Assembly (NCBI RefSeq): GCF_014652355.1
Contig: NZ_BMYQ01000001.1
Coordinates: forward strand, 556,180 to 620,179
Source of the DNA: Gemmobacter lanyuensis
GTDB taxonomy: Bacteria; Pseudomonadota; Alphaproteobacteria; Rhodobacterales; Rhodobacteraceae
DNA length: 64,000 nucleotides
Direction of reading: 5' to 3'
Each line of letters starts with the position of its first letter. The first letter of the stretch is position 1. A program made the translations under genes and the position numbers. Shown piece after piece: positions 10,315 through 19,447 of the stretch. The notes below the pieces were generated by a model that ran no database searches, was not told the origin of the DNA, and was given only the letters and a program-made list of their open reading frames with translations.

Positions 10315-10710
10315 TCAGCAGCAGGCCCCTTCCGCCAACCCGACAAGGATCGGACATTCGGGTCGCCCGTCGCCCGCGCAAGCCGTGACCAGATCCGACA
10401 GCGTGCGCTTCATCGCCTGCAATTCCGCGATCTTGGCCTCGATCCGGTCCAGCTGCGCCAGGGCCACGCCCTTCACATCGGCGCTGGCGCGGGATTTGTC
10501 TTCGTAAAGTGCCATCAGCGCGCGGCAATCCTCGATCGAAAAGCCAAGACTGCGCGCCCGCCCCAAAAAGGCCAGCTTGTGCAGATCGCTGTCCCGAAAG
10601 ACGCGATAGCCATTGGCCTGCCGCAGCGGGCGGATCAGCCCGATCTCTTCGTAATAGCGGATGGTCTTGGCAGGCAGACCGGATTTTTCGGCCACGTCCT
10701 TGATGTTCAT
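10315..10710 (-). CDS. cueR: Copper-responsive MerR-family regulator CueR
   Basis: A 131-residue Cu(I)-sensing activator. The N-terminal MerR winged helix is [26 protein letters not shown], followed by the dimerisation helix. The metal-binding loop has C111 and C119 in C-X7-C spacing (CAGDGRPEC), the CueR pattern for monovalent coinage metals, and the protein ends in an additional CC pair. The start overlaps the copA stop as ATGA, so regulator and pump are co-translated. It should act on the two 19-bp-spacer promoters at 13150-13180 and 13230-13260. Confidence 0.93.
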   Translation of the reverse strand: MNIKDVAEKSGLPAKTIRYYEEIGLIRPLRQANGYRVFRDSDLHKLAFLGRARSLGFSIEDCRALMALYEDKSRASADVKGVALAQLDRIEAKIAELQAMKRTLSDLVTACAGDGRPECPILVGLAEGACC

Positions 10711-13127
10711 CCCGCATCCTCCACTGGCTTGATGCGCTTCAGACGCAGCGCATTGGTCAGCACAAAGACCGAAGACAGCGCCATGGCTCCCGCCGCAAGC
10801 ATGGGCGAAAGCTGCGGCCCGCCAAAGGGCACCAACACCCCTGCCGCCACCGGGATCAGCGCCACGTTGTAGCCAAAGGCCCAGAGCAGGTTCTGCCGGA
10901 TGTTCCGCATCACCGCCCGGCTGAGCCGGATGGCCGTGGCCACGCCCATCGGTTCGCCCGACATCAGCACCACTTCGGCGGCCTCGATGGCGACATCGGT
11001 CCCGGTGCCGATCGCAATGCCCACATCCGCCGCCGCCAGCGCCGGGGCGTCGTTGATGCCGTCGCCCACAAAGGCCACCCCCGGTTTCAGGGCCGCAACC
11101 TCGGACACCTTGCCCGCGGGCAGCACCTCGGCATGGACATCACGGATGCCCAGCTCTGCGCCGATGGCCAGCGCCACGCGCTTGGCGTCGCCCGTGATCA
11201 TGCTGCTGTCCACGCCCATCCCCGCCAGCGCCCGCACCGCAGGCGCCGCGCCCGGCTTTACCCGGTCGGCGACGGCCAGAACCCCCAAGGGGCGCCCGTC
11301 CACCGCCAGATAGATCGGCGTGCGGCCCTGCACGGCGAAGCCCTCACCCTCGGTCAGCCAAGGACCAAGACCGTCGGGGAACATGCGCGCAGCGCCCAGC
11401 GTGATGCGGTGGCCCTCTACCATCGCCTCGGCACCGTGGCCGGGGGTGGCGCTGAAATCCTCGGCCGGGGGGATATCAAGCCCCTGCGCCTCGGCCGCCT
11501 GCACCACGGCCCGCGCCAGCGGATGTTCCGACCGCGCCTCGACCGCCGCCGCCAGACGCAGCAGATGCGGCGAGGCCGGTTTCAGATCGGTCAGCACGGG
11601 CTTGCCCTCGGTCAGGGTGCCGGTCTTGTCAAAGGCCACCCGCGTGACCTCGGACAGGGTCTGCAACGCCTCGCCCCGCCGGAACAGAACGCCCAGCTCG
11701 GCCGCGCGCCCGGTGCCGACCATGATCGACACAGGCGTCGCCAACCCCATCGCACAGGGACAGGCGATGATGAGGACGGAAACCCCCGCCACCAGCGCCT
11801 CGGCCAGCCCCGGCCCCAGCAGCAGCCACACCGCCACCGTCACCAGCGCCACCGCCATGACCACCGGCACGAACCAGAGCGTGATGCGATCGACCAGCGC
11901 CTGCACCGGCAGCTTGGCCGATTGCGCCTCTTCCACCATGGCGATGATGCGCGACAGCACCGTATCGCTGCCGACCTGCGTGACACGCAGCACCAGCGCG
12001 CCGGTGCCGTTCACCGTGCCGCCCGTGACCCGGTCGCCCGGCGCCTTGGCCTGCGGGATCGCCTCGCCGGTCAGCATGGCCTCATCCACCGCCGATTGTC
12101 CCTCTTCCACCGTGCCATCCAGCGGAATACGTTCCCCCGGACGGACCAAAAGCCGCGTGCCGGGCCGGATGCTGGCCACCGGGGTTTCGATGAAGCCCTC
12201 CGGCCCCTCTGCCTGCGCGACCTTGGGCTGCAGGCCGATCAGCCCGGCAATCGCCGCGCCCGCCCGCCCCCGCGCCCGCGCTTCCAACGCGCGGCCAATC
12301 AGGATCAGCACCACGATCACGGCTGAAGCCTCAAAATACACCGCCCGCGCGGTGTCGGGCAAAAGGCCGGGGGCAAAGGTCGCCACCGTCGAATAGGCCC
12401 AGGCCGCGGCCGTGCCGACGGCCACAAGGCTGTTCATGTCGGGCGCCCCGCGCAGCAGTGCCGGCACCCCTTTCAGAAAGAACCGCCGCCCCGGGAACAG
12501 AAGGACCAGCGTCGCCAGCACGAACTGCACCCCCCAAAGCACCGATTGCGGCGCAAGTCCCATCAGCCAGTGGTGAAAGGCCGGAACCAGATGCCCGCCC
12601 ATTTCGGTCACAAAGACCGGCAGCGTCAGCGCCCCGGCAATCCAGGCATCCCGGATCAGCCGCTGCAATTCCTTCGCCCGCGCGCCCGGATCGGCATCGT
12701 CCAGCGGTGCGGCGGCGAACCCCGCCTTGGTCACCAGCCCGGCCAGCGCCTCGGCCGTGGCCGCCCCTTCCCACATCGTGACCGTGGCTCGCCGCGCTGC
12801 CAGATTGGCGCGCGCCTCGATCACACCGGGTTGGGCCGCCAGCACCCGCTCCACCCGCCCGGTGCAAGAGGCACAGGTCATCCCCTCGACCGAAAGTTGC
12901 AGTGTGATCTGGCGTGCGGGATAGCCGGCCTTGGCCAGCGCCCCGGCCAGACCTTCGCGCGTGGCGGGGGCGGCAAAGCGCACCTCGGCGCTTTCGTCGG
13001 CCAGATTGACCCGCGCGGCAGCAACCCCCGGCTGGGCCGTCAGCACCCGCTCGGCGCGCGCCACACAAGAGGCACAGGTCATCCCCTCTAGGTGAAAACG
13101 GGCGGTTTCGGTTTTCGGCATATCCAT
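10707..13127 (-). CDS. copA: Cu(I)-exporting P-type ATPase CopA
   Basis: Inner-membrane P1B-type ATPase exporting Cu(I), 806 residues. Two N-terminal heavy-metal-binding domains each carry GMTCASC (Cys 18/21 and 85/88). They are followed by eight membrane segments with the transmembrane ion-binding [13 protein letters not shown], the phosphorylation site [11 protein letters not shown], the HP locus [10 protein letters not shown], and [20 protein letters not shown]. Start ATG 13127 has AAAGGAG 7 nt upstream; the frame continues to 13568 but this would run through the promoter. Transcription is from the CueR-type promoter at 13150-13180, and cueR follows directly. Confidence 0.96.
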   Translation of the reverse strand: MDMPKTETARFHLEGMTCASCVARAERVLTAQPGVAAARVNLADESAEVRFAAPATREGLAGALAKAGYPARQITLQLSVEGMTCASCTGRVERVLAAQPGVIEARANLAARRATVTMWEGAATAEALAGLVTKAGFAAAPLDDADPGARAKELQRLIRDAWIAGALTLPVFVTEMGGHLVPAFHHWLMGLAPQSVLWGVQFVLATLVLLFPGRRFFLKGVPALLRGAPDMNSLVAVGTAAAWAYSTVATFAPGLLPDTARAVYFEASAVIVVLILIGRALEARARGRAGAAIAGLIGLQPKVAQAEGPEGFIETPVASIRPGTRLLVRPGERIPLDGTVEEGQSAVDEAMLTGEAIPQAKAPGDRVTGGTVNGTGALVLRVTQVGSDTVLSRIIAMVEEAQSAKLPVQALVDRITLWFVPVVMAVALVTVAVWLLLGPGLAEALVAGVSVLIIACPCAMGLATPVSIMVGTGRAAELGVLFRRGEALQTLSEVTRVAFDKTGTLTEGKPVLTDLKPASPHLLRLAAAVEARSEHPLARAVVQAAEAQGLDIPPAEDFSATPGHGAEAMVEGHRITLGAARMFPDGLGPWLTEGEGFAVQGRTPIYLAVDGRPLGVLAVADRVKPGAAPAVRALAGMGVDSSMITGDAKRVALAIGAELGIRDVHAEVLPAGKVSEVAALKPGVAFVGDGINDAPALAAADVGIAIGTGTDVAIEAAEVVLMSGEPMGVATAIRLSRAVMRNIRQNLLWAFGYNVALIPVAAGVLVPFGGPQLSPMLAAGAMALSSVFVLTNALRLKRIKPVEDAG

Positions 13128-13149
13128 GGCGGATCTCCTTTCACCGTCC

Positions 13150-13180
13150 CAGATAAGGTTTCCAGTCACGGGAAGGTCAA
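13150..13180 (-). promoter_or_regulatory. CueR-dependent promoter of copA (19-bp spacer)
   Basis: On the minus strand -35 TTGACC (13180-13175) and -10 TATCTG (13155-13150) are separated by exactly 19 bp. This over-long spacer defines MerR-family targets. The spacer contains the imperfect CueR dyad ACCTTCC...GGAAACCTT. It lies 22 bp upstream of the copA ATG. Confidence 0.8.
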
Positions 13181-13229
13181 GGGCCGGCCAGTACATTTTC
13201 CGGCGGCTTTCCGCCACATCGCTTTGCGC

Positions 13230-13260
13230 TTGACCTTCCCCCCGCAGGAAGCTGCATCCT
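13230..13260 (+). promoter_or_regulatory. CueR-dependent promoter of copZ (19-bp spacer)
   Basis: On the plus strand -35 TTGACC (13230-13235) and a weak -10 CATCCT (13255-13260) are separated by 19 bp containing ACCTTCC and GGAAGCT. This mirrors the copA promoter about 50 bp away on the other strand, so one regulator probably drives the pump and the chaperone together. Confidence 0.7.
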
Positions 13261-13282
13261 GACAAGATCGAAGGAGGCTCCC

Positions 13283-13483
13283 ATGACCAAACTTTCCATC
13301 CCCGACATGAGCTGCGGCCATTGCCGCGCCTCGATCGAAGCAGCCCTTGGCCCCCTGCCGGGCGTGACCGCCATCCGTTTCGACCCCGCCGCCCGCACCG
13401 CTGAAATCGAGGGCTCTGCCCCGCTGGAAACGCTGCTTGCCACGCTGGCCGAGATCGGCTTTCCGGCCCAGCCCGCATCCTGA
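13283..13483 (+). CDS. copZ: Copper chaperone CopZ-like heavy-metal-binding protein
   Basis: A 66-residue single HMA domain with the ferredoxin-like fold pattern. The metal site is MSCGHC (C11, C14), differing from the CASC sites of CopA. The end [22 protein letters not shown] matches the last helix-strand of HMA proteins. It presumably carries Cu(I) to CopA. AAGGAGG lies 6 nt before the ATG. It is divergent from copA and has its own CueR-type promoter. Confidence 0.9.
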   Translation: MTKLSIPDMSCGHCRASIEAALGPLPGVTAIRFDPAARTAEIEGSAPLETLLATLAEIGFPAQPAS

Positions 13484-13753
13484 CCGGATGCCCCGCCGTC
13501 CCGCGCATCCGACCCGGATGGCGCGGGGCCGCAGGCTGCCGTCCCCTCTCCCCTGTGGCAAAGTTCACAAACTGCCAAAACTTTAATCACAATTCCGGGT
13601 TCGCCCCAGCGAAAGCCCTTGCCCCCTGCGCCGGGCCGACATATTTCCAGACGAAAGCGGCACGAACGCCTATCCCCCGCGACCGGTTCCCGACCGACTC
13701 GCAGAAAAGCGTGCCACCGCCTGACCGAAGTGCCATAGACCCGGAGCAATGAC

Positions 13754-13870
13754 ATGGCCCAACAGCAAAGCGCCCAACAGCCCCAGCAACAGCAGGGCGG
13801 CGCGCAAACACCCGCGCCCCAGCAACAGCAGGGCAGCCAGCCGATCTTCCGCGATTGGGCCTCGATCTGA
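13754..13870 (+). CDS. Gln-rich micro-ORF (38 residues), unknown function
   Basis: ATG 13754 opens 38 codons ending at TGA 13870. The product starts MAQQQSAQQPQQQQGGAQ, contains a second PQQQQG block, and ends PIFRDWASI. The first 29 residues are almost only Gln, Ala, Pro, Gly and Ser, and the last nine form a distinct compact tail, which looks like a low-complexity spacer before a functional terminal peptide. A GGAG lies 7 nt upstream. An alternative ATG at 13749 in another frame gives a Ser/Arg/Pro-rich product typical of a shadow. I do not recognise the family. The 270 bp before it, back to copZ, hold nothing else I can identify. Confidence 0.5.
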   Translation: MAQQQSAQQPQQQQGGAQTPAPQQQQGSQPIFRDWASI

Positions 13871-13972
13871 TCCTGCCGTAAGGGGGGCGTCCGTCGGGCA
13901 TCACCACAGCACTTCCCCCTTGCCGCGACCGGGCCAGCCGATAGGCTGGCCTTTGTCATTTGGAAGCCGCCC

Positions 13973-14323
13973 ATGCCCACCGCGATCTCGACCATTCCCA
14001 ATCTTGGCCCGGCGACCGAGGCCGCCTTCGCGCGTGCTGGCATCCGCAGCGCAGAAGAGTTGCGCGCGATGGGCGCCGATGCGGGCTATCTTGCGCTGAT
14101 GAAATCCGGCAGCCCGCCGCATTTCATCGGATATTACGTGCTGGTCATGGGCCTGCAGGGCCGCCCCTGGAATGATTGCAAGGGCGAAGAGAAAAAGGCC
14201 CTGCGCCAGCGGTTCGACCAGCTGAAGGCCGAGGCGCTGGCCACCGCCGCCCCCTCGGGCCTGCCGCGCGACCTCGAAACGGCGCTTTCCGCCCTCGGCG
14301 TCATCCCGGCGCCCCGGCGCTAG
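13973..14323 (+). CDS. TfoX/Sxy C-terminal-domain protein
   Basis: A 116-residue protein matching the C-terminal domain of TfoX/Sxy competence regulators (IPNLGPATEAAFARAGI, then SAEELRAMGADAGYLALM): tandem helix-hairpin-helix-like helices. The TfoX N-terminal domain is absent, so this is a stand-alone C-terminal domain, common in alphaproteobacteria, and its role is unproven. The gene is monocistronic, converging on ndk. Confidence 0.75.
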   Translation: MPTAISTIPNLGPATEAAFARAGIRSAEELRAMGADAGYLALMKSGSPPHFIGYYVLVMGLQGRPWNDCKGEEKKALRQRFDQLKAEALATAAPSGLPRDLETALSALGVIPAPRR

Positions 14324-14327
14324 ACCC

Positions 14328-14361
14328 CGAAAAAGGAAAGGGCCGCCCGAACGGACGGCCC
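14328..14361 (-). terminator. Intrinsic terminator of ndk
   Basis: Read on the minus strand, a GC-rich stem (GGGCCGTCC with GGGCGGCCC, 14361-14340) is followed by a pyrimidine tract rich in T (14339-14328), directly downstream of the ndk stop at 14407. Confidence 0.7.
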
Positions 14362-14406
14362 CTGCCTGTGTTCCCGGCCCTGACGGACCGCAGCATGCGG
14401 ATGGGA

Positions 14407-14829
14407 TCAGCCCACCAGCTCCAGACCCGAGAAGAAGAACGCGATCTCGCGGGCAGCCGATTCCGGGCTGTCCGAACCGTGGACCGAGTTCTCGCCTTTC
14501 GACAGGGCGAATTCCTTGCGGATGGTGCCTTCAGCAGCGGCGGCCGGATCGGTCGCGCCCATCACTTCACGGTTCTTGGCAATGGCGCCTTCGCCTTCCA
14601 GAACCTGCACCACGACCGGCTCGGAGGCCATGAAGCTGCACAGCTCGCCGTAGAACGGACGCTCGGCATGCTCGGCATAGAACTGGCCAGCCTGAGCGGG
14701 CGACAGGTGGATGCGCTTCGAAGCGACGACGCGCAGGCCGGCCTCTTCGAATTTGGCGACGATCTTGCCGGTCAGGTTGCGCTTGGTGGCGTCGGGCTTG
14801 ATGATCGAAAGGGTGCGTTCGATGGCCAT
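14407..14829 (-). CDS. ndk: Nucleoside-diphosphate kinase
   Basis: Phosphorylates NDPs to NTPs via a phospho-histidine intermediate. It has 140 residues, the standard length. The N-terminus [18 protein letters not shown] and the active-site [12 protein letters not shown] with His117 are diagnostic. Start ATG 14829 has GGAGAG upstream; the frame extends to 15018 but that stretch crosses repeat DNA. It is monocistronic. Confidence 0.98.
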   Translation of the reverse strand: MAIERTLSIIKPDATKRNLTGKIVAKFEEAGLRVVASKRIHLSPAQAGQFYAEHAERPFYGELCSFMASEPVVVQVLEGEGAIAKNREVMGATDPAAAAEGTIRKEFALSKGENSVHGSDSPESAAREIAFFFSGLELVG

Positions 14830-14932
14830 TTGGCTCTCCATGTAGATAAGGCGCGGGGATGGCCCCCCGCGCCGGGATTGTGGGCGCGCTCTACCATGCG
14901 CGGCGCATGTTGAAAAGGGCGTGACAGAAGAA

Positions 14933-14995
14933 GGGGGCTCTGCCCCCGCCGCGCGTGCCGCGCGCCTCCCCCGGGATATTTTTGCCAAGATGAAA
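14933..14995 (-). repeat. Interspersed repeat copy 2 (inverted relative to copy 3)
   Basis: On the minus strand TTTCATCTTGG, AATATCC and a GC-rich hairpin region are followed by a GGGGGC/GCCCCC stem. It faces copy 3 head to head, about 17 bp apart, in the ndk/ABC-F intergenic region. Confidence 0.8.
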
Positions 14996-15012
14996 TCAGC
15001 GCCCCGATCCCC

Positions 15013-15059
15013 TTTCATCTTGGTCTAAATATCCCGGGGGTGCGGGGGCTGGCCCCCGC
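15013..15059 (+). repeat. Interspersed repeat copy 3
   Basis: TTTCATCTTGG, then AATATCC and GCGGGGGC/GCCCCCGC arms at 15042-15059. Together with copy 2 it forms a large inverted repeat between the divergent ndk and ABC-F genes. Confidence 0.8.
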
Positions 15060-15104
15060 TTCGCGGTTGACGCCTCGCGCAAAGGCGGGCAAGGCAGCAC
15101 CATC

Positions 15105-16958
15105 ATGCTGCGTATCTCTGACCTCACCTATTCAATCGAAGGCCGCCCCCTGTTCGAAGGGGCTTCGGCGACCATTCCCACCGGTCATAAGGTGGGTCTT
15201 GTCGGGCGCAACGGCGCGGGCAAGACCACGCTTTTCCGGCTGATCCGGGGCGAGCTGTCGCTTGAGGGCGGCGAGATCACCATTCCCGCCCGCGCCCGGA
15301 TCGGTGGCGTGGCGCAGGAGGTGCCGTCCTCGTCCACCTCGTTGATCGATACGGTCTTGCAGGCCGATACCGAGCGCACCGCGCTGCTGGCAGAGGCCGA
15401 GACGGCGACGGATCCGCATCGCATTGCCGAGATCCAGACCCGCCTTGCCGACATCGACGCCTGGAGCGCCGAGGGCCGCGCGAGCGCGATCCTCAAGGGG
15501 CTTGGGTTTGATGCCGAGGCGCAGCTGCGCCCCTGTTCCGATTTCTCGGGCGGGTGGCGGATGCGCGTGGCGCTCGCGGGGGTTTTGTTCGCACAGCCTG
15601 ACTATCTGCTTCTGGACGAACCGACCAACTACCTCGACCTCGAGGGGGCGCTCTGGCTTGAGAGCTACCTTCAGAAATACCCCCATACCGTGCTGATCAT
15701 CAGTCATGATCGCGGGCTTCTGAACCGCGCGGTGCAGGGGATCCTGCATCTCGACAACCGGAAGCTGACCTATTGGCAGGGCGGTTATGATCAGTTCGCC
15801 CGTCAGATGGCCGAGCGCAACGCTGTGCTTCAGGCCGAGGCCAAGCGGGTCGAGGCGCGGCGCGCGCATCTGCAAAGTTTCGTAGACCGGTTCAAGGCGA
15901 AAGCCACCAAGGCCGCGCAGGCACAAAGCCGCGTGAAGATGCTGGAAAAGCTGCAGCCCATCACCGCCCCGGAAGAGGCGCGCAAGATGGTCTTCACCTT
16001 CCCCGAACCCGAGGAGCTGTCGCCGCCCATCGTCAACCTCGACAATGCCACGGTCGGCTATGGCGACAAGGCGATCCTGCGGCGGCTGAACCTGCGGATT
16101 GATCAGGATGACCGCATCGCCCTGCTGGGTCGCAATGGCGAGGGGAAATCCACCCTGTCGAAGCTGTTGGCGGGCAAGCTTGCCACCATGGGGGGCACGC
16201 TTGCCCGGCACAGCAAGCTGCGGATCGGCTTTTTCGCGCAGCATCAGGTCGAAGAGCTGCATGTCGATGAAACACCCCTGCAACATGTGCAGCGGTTGCG
16301 CCCCGAAGAACATCAGGCGCGGCTGCGGGCGCGGCTGGCGGGCTTTGGCCTGATGGCGGAACAGGCCGAGACGGTGGTCGGGCGGCTGTCGGGGGGGCAG
16401 AAGGCACGGCTTTCTCTGCTGCTGGCCACGATCGATGCGCCCCATCTCCTCATCCTTGACGAGCCGACCAACCACCTCGATATCGAAAGCCGCGAGGCGC
16501 TGGTCGAGGCGCTGACCGAATATTCCGGCGCGGTGATCCTTGTCAGCCACGACATGCACCTGCTGGGGCTGGTGGCGGACCGGCTCTGGCTGGTCAAGGG
16601 TGGCGCTGTCACGCCTTATGAAAAGGATCTGGAGACCTACCGGGCCGAGCTGCTGGCCGGGGATGAGCCGGTGAAAGAGGCGACCAAGCCTCCGGAAAAG
16701 CCGCGCAAGGCGGGACGCGACGAGGTGCTGGCCCTGCGGTCCGAGGTGCGCAAATGCGAGGATCGGCTGGCAAAGCTGGCCGAGATGCGCGCCAAGCTGC
16801 AGGACAAGCTGGCCGACCCTGCGCTCTATGACGAGGCGAAGAAGGCCGATCTCGCCATCTGGACCGCCAAGTTCGCCGAGCTGGAACAGGCCGAATCCAA
16901 GGCCGAGGCCATGTGGCTTGAGGCGCAGGAAAAGCTGGACGCGGCCGAGGCGCGCTGA
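15105..16958 (+). CDS. ABC-F family ATPase (YheS/Uup-like)
   Basis: A soluble protein of 617 residues with two ABC cassettes and no membrane domain. Walker A motifs GRNGAGKT and GRNGEGKS, signatures FSGGWRMRVALAG and LSGGQKARLSLLLA, and two DEPTN Walker B motifs are visible. The linker between cassettes is Arg/Lys-rich (P-site tRNA-interaction motif region), and the C-terminal 80 residues are a charged coiled coil (RSEVRKCEDRLAKLAEMRAK). ABC-F proteins act on ribosomes to relieve stalling. The start follows copy 3 of the repeat; the ribosome-binding site is weak. Confidence 0.92.
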   Translation: MLRISDLTYSIEGRPLFEGASATIPTGHKVGLVGRNGAGKTTLFRLIRGELSLEGGEITIPARARIGGVAQEVPSSSTSLIDTVLQADTERTALLAEAETATDPHRIAEIQTRLADIDAWSAEGRASAILKGLGFDAEAQLRPCSDFSGGWRMRVALAGVLFAQPDYLLLDEPTNYLDLEGALWLESYLQKYPHTVLIISHDRGLLNRAVQGILHLDNRKLTYWQGGYDQFARQMAERNAVLQAEAKRVEARRAHLQSFVDRFKAKATKAAQAQSRVKMLEKLQPITAPEEARKMVFTFPEPEELSPPIVNLDNATVGYGDKAILRRLNLRIDQDDRIALLGRNGEGKSTLSKLLAGKLATMGGTLARHSKLRIGFFAQHQVEELHVDETPLQHVQRLRPEEHQARLRARLAGFGLMAEQAETVVGRLSGGQKARLSLLLATIDAPHLLILDEPTNHLDIESREALVEALTEYSGAVILVSHDMHLLGLVADRLWLVKGGAVTPYEKDLETYRAELLAGDEPVKEATKPPEKPRKAGRDEVLALRSEVRKCEDRLAKLAEMRAKLQDKLADPALYDEAKKADLAIWTAKFAELEQAESKAEAMWLEAQEKLDAAEAR

Positions 16959-17126
16959 GGCGCCTTGGTCCGCCCGCCGGGGTTGCAACCGCCGCAACCG
17001 ACGCACGAAGGCAGACGACCTGTGCCAGAGCGAACGCCAAACCTGCGGAATTGCACAGCTTTCCGGGATTGAACCTTGCTTTCTGCAGGCGCACATCATC
17101 GGCAGGAATTTGAAGGAAACCCTGCC

Positions 17127-17747
17127 ATGACCAACCCGACCATCGCCACCCTGCAAAAGCGCCGCACCCAATACGCCCTGGGGCGCAATGTCTCGCTCTC
17201 GAATGCCGAGCTTGAGGCGCTGATCAAGGAAGCGATCCGCCTGACGCCTTCGTCGTTCAACTCGCAATCCTCGCGCGCCGTCATCCTGTTCGGTGAGGCT
17301 TCGGAGAAATTCTGGCAGCTGACCGAAGACGCCCTGCGCGCCATCGTTCCGGCCGATGCCTTTGCCCCGACCGAAGCCAAGATGAAGGCCTTTGCCGCGG
17401 GCGTGGGCACCGTGCTGTTCTATGAAGATCAGGACACCGTGAAGGGTCTGCAGGAAAACTTCCCCCTCTACGCCGATGCCTTCCCGACCTTCTCGGAACA
17501 TTCGGCGGGCATGGCGCAGATTTCGGTCTGGAATGCGCTGGCGGATGCGGGCCTTGGTGCTTCGCTGCAGCACTACAGCCCCATCGCGGACGAACCCGCC
17601 GCCAAGGCCTTCAACGTCCCGGCAAGCTGGAAGCTGCGCGCGCAGATGCCCTTCGGGTCGCATGAGGCCGGTTTCAACGACAAGGGCTTCATCGCCGATG
17701 AAGGCCGCTTCCTGACCTACGACAACGCCGCCATCGCGGCCGAGTGA
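17127..17747 (+). CDS. Nitroreductase-family protein, Frm2/Hbn1-like
   Basis: An FMN-dependent nitroreductase-fold protein of 206 residues. TPSSFNSQSSRAVILFGE is the FMN-contact segment and SEHSAGMAQISVWNALADAGLGASLQHY the dimer/FMN core; the sequence resembles the Frm2/Hbn1 branch rather than NfsB. It probably reduces nitro or quinone compounds in the cytoplasm; the natural substrate is unknown. GAAGGA lies upstream of ATG 17127. The gene stands alone, with a strong terminator after it. Confidence 0.85.
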   Translation: MTNPTIATLQKRRTQYALGRNVSLSNAELEALIKEAIRLTPSSFNSQSSRAVILFGEASEKFWQLTEDALRAIVPADAFAPTEAKMKAFAAGVGTVLFYEDQDTVKGLQENFPLYADAFPTFSEHSAGMAQISVWNALADAGLGASLQHYSPIADEPAAKAFNVPASWKLRAQMPFGSHEAGFNDKGFIADEGRFLTYDNAAIAAE

Positions 17748-17770
17748 TCGGGCAGACCCGAACCGATGAA

Positions 17771-17800
17771 GGGCACCCCGCGCGGGTGCCCTTTTCCTTT
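17771..17800 (+). terminator. Intrinsic terminator after the nitroreductase gene
   Basis: Stem GGGCACCC/GGGTGCCC (17771-17791) is followed by TTTTCCTTT, 23 bp after the nitroreductase stop. Confidence 0.85.
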
Positions 17801-17873
17801 GCGCGCACAAGGCCTTGCGTCAGGCGCCCTTCCCGGCCACCATGGCGCCTGGAACCGCGGAACGGGGCGCAGG

Positions 17874-18494
17874 ATGGACACCGGATTTCTGATCACCGCC
17901 TTTGCCACGCTTTTCGTGGTGATCGACCCGCCGGGTCTGGTGCCGCTGTTCATCGCGCTCACGCGGGGCATGTCGGTCGCGCGGCGGCGGTCGCTGGCGC
18001 TGCGGGCCTGCATCATCGCCGTCGCGATCCTTGCGGCCTTCGCCATCGCGGGCGAGGCGCTTCTGGGCTTCATCGGGATCACCATGCCCGCCTTCCGCAT
18101 CGCGGGCGGGATCCTGCTGTTCCTGACCGCGCTCGATATGCTGTTCGAACGCCGCACCCAGCGGCGCGAGGGGCAGCATGCCGAACCCGACCACGACCCT
18201 TCGGTCTTTCCGCTGGCCACGCCGCTGATTGCCGGATCGGGGGCGATTGCCACCATGATCCTGCTGGTCGGACAGGCAGGTGGCGGGCTTCCCGGCACGG
18301 CACTGGTGATCGGGGTGATGCTGGTGGTGATGCTGACGACCTTTACCTTCCTTCTGGCCGCCCCGCCGCTGGAACGGATGCTCGGTCGCACCGGGACCAT
18401 CGTGATCACCCGGCTTCTGGGCATGTTGCTGGCCGCGCTATCGGTGCAATTCGTGATTGACGGCATCCGGGGCACGGGCCTCATTTCCGGCTGA
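17874..18494 (+). CDS. MarC-family integral membrane protein
   Basis: A 206-residue inner-membrane protein with about six predicted membrane segments. The N-terminus LITAFATLFVVIDPPGLVPLF is the MarC family signature. MarC was once linked to multiple antibiotic resistance, but no transport substrate is established. Start ATG 17874 (MDTGFLI) is chosen because the longer frame starts inside the upstream terminator. It precedes psuK by about 60 bp on the same strand. Confidence 0.88.
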   Translation: MDTGFLITAFATLFVVIDPPGLVPLFIALTRGMSVARRRSLALRACIIAVAILAAFAIAGEALLGFIGITMPAFRIAGGILLFLTALDMLFERRTQRREGQHAEPDHDPSVFPLATPLIAGSGAIATMILLVGQAGGGLPGTALVIGVMLVVMLTTFTFLLAAPPLERMLGRTGTIVITRLLGMLLAALSVQFVIDGIRGTGLISG

Positions 18495-18556
18495 TTGCGG
18501 GACTTGGGCGGCATCTCGGCGCTTGCGGGCGACACGGGCTTGGGCGAAAAGGCGTC

Positions 18557-19447
18557 ATGACACCGGATATCCTCTGCATTGGTTCCGTTCTGTGGGACAT
18601 CATCGGCCGCTCGCCCACGGTGATGCGGCTTGGCTCGGACGTGCCGGGGCGCATCACGCGCCTGCCGGGGGGCGTGGCGATGAACATCGCCATGACACTG
18701 CGCCGCTTTGGCCTGACGCCCGGCCTGCTGACCACCATCGGCCGCGACCCCGAAGGCGACGAACTGGTCGCCGCCTGTGCGCGGATGGGCATGGTCACCG
18801 ACCATATCTATCGCAGCGATGACCTGCCGACCGACCGCTATATGGCGGTCGAAGGCGCAAATGGCCTGATCGCGGCAATCGCCGATGCCCATTCGCTCGA
18901 AGCGTCGGGCGACAAGATCCTGCGCCCGCTGGCCGATGGGCGACTGGGAAGCGAGGAGGCCCCCTGGTCGGGGCTGATCGCCCTGGATGGCAATCTGACG
19001 GAACCGCTGCTGGCGCAAATCGCCGAGTCGCCGCTGTTTGCGCGGGCTGACCTGCGTGTGGCCCCCGCAAGCCCCGGCAAGGCCGAACGGCTGCGCCCGC
19101 TGCTGGACCATCCGGGGGCCACGCTTTACGTGAACCTTGAAGAGGCTAATATCCTCTGCGCCGCCCATCACCCCACCGCACCCGAAGCGGCCGCCGCCCT
19201 GCTGGAGCGTGGCGCGCATCGCGTTCTGGTGACGCATGGCGGCAACCCCTGCGCCGAAGGCACGCGCGGCAAGGGTGTGATTTCCGACCGTCCGCCCGAG
19301 GTTTTGGTGACGCGCATCACCGGCGCGGGCGATACTTTCATGGCCGCCCATATCGTGGCGGAACGCCGGGGCGATCCGCGCGAGGCCGCCTTGGCCGCCG
19401 CATTGCGCGCCGCCGCAACCTATGTTTCAGGAGAAATCGGATCATGA
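18557..19447 (+). CDS. psuK: PfkB-family pseudouridine kinase
   Basis: Ribokinase-fold sugar kinase of 296 residues. The N-terminal glycine-rich motif (LPGGVAMNIAMTLRRFGL) and C-terminal TGAGDTF with the catalytic Asp are present. The function is assigned from context: its stop overlaps the start of psuG as ATGA, and psuK-psuG is the known pathway that phosphorylates pseudouridine and splits the C-glycosidic bond. On sequence alone it could be another PfkB kinase. Confidence 0.85.
   Translation: MTPDILCIGSVLWDIIGRSPTVMRLGSDVPGRITRLPGGVAMNIAMTLRRFGLTPGLLTTIGRDPEGDELVAACARMGMVTDHIYRSDDLPTDRYMAVEGANGLIAAIADAHSLEASGDKILRPLADGRLGSEEAPWSGLIALDGNLTEPLLAQIAESPLFARADLRVAPASPGKAERLRPLLDHPGATLYVNLEEANILCAAHHPTAPEAAAALLERGAHRVLVTHGGNPCAEGTRGKGVISDRPPEVLVTRITGAGDTFMAAHIVAERRGDPREAALAAALRAAATYVSGEIGS

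Noticed and set aside
15132-17810. 892-codon minus-strand frame opposite the ABC-F and nitroreductase genes
   Set aside because: Antisense shadow of two clear genes; no recognisable domain.
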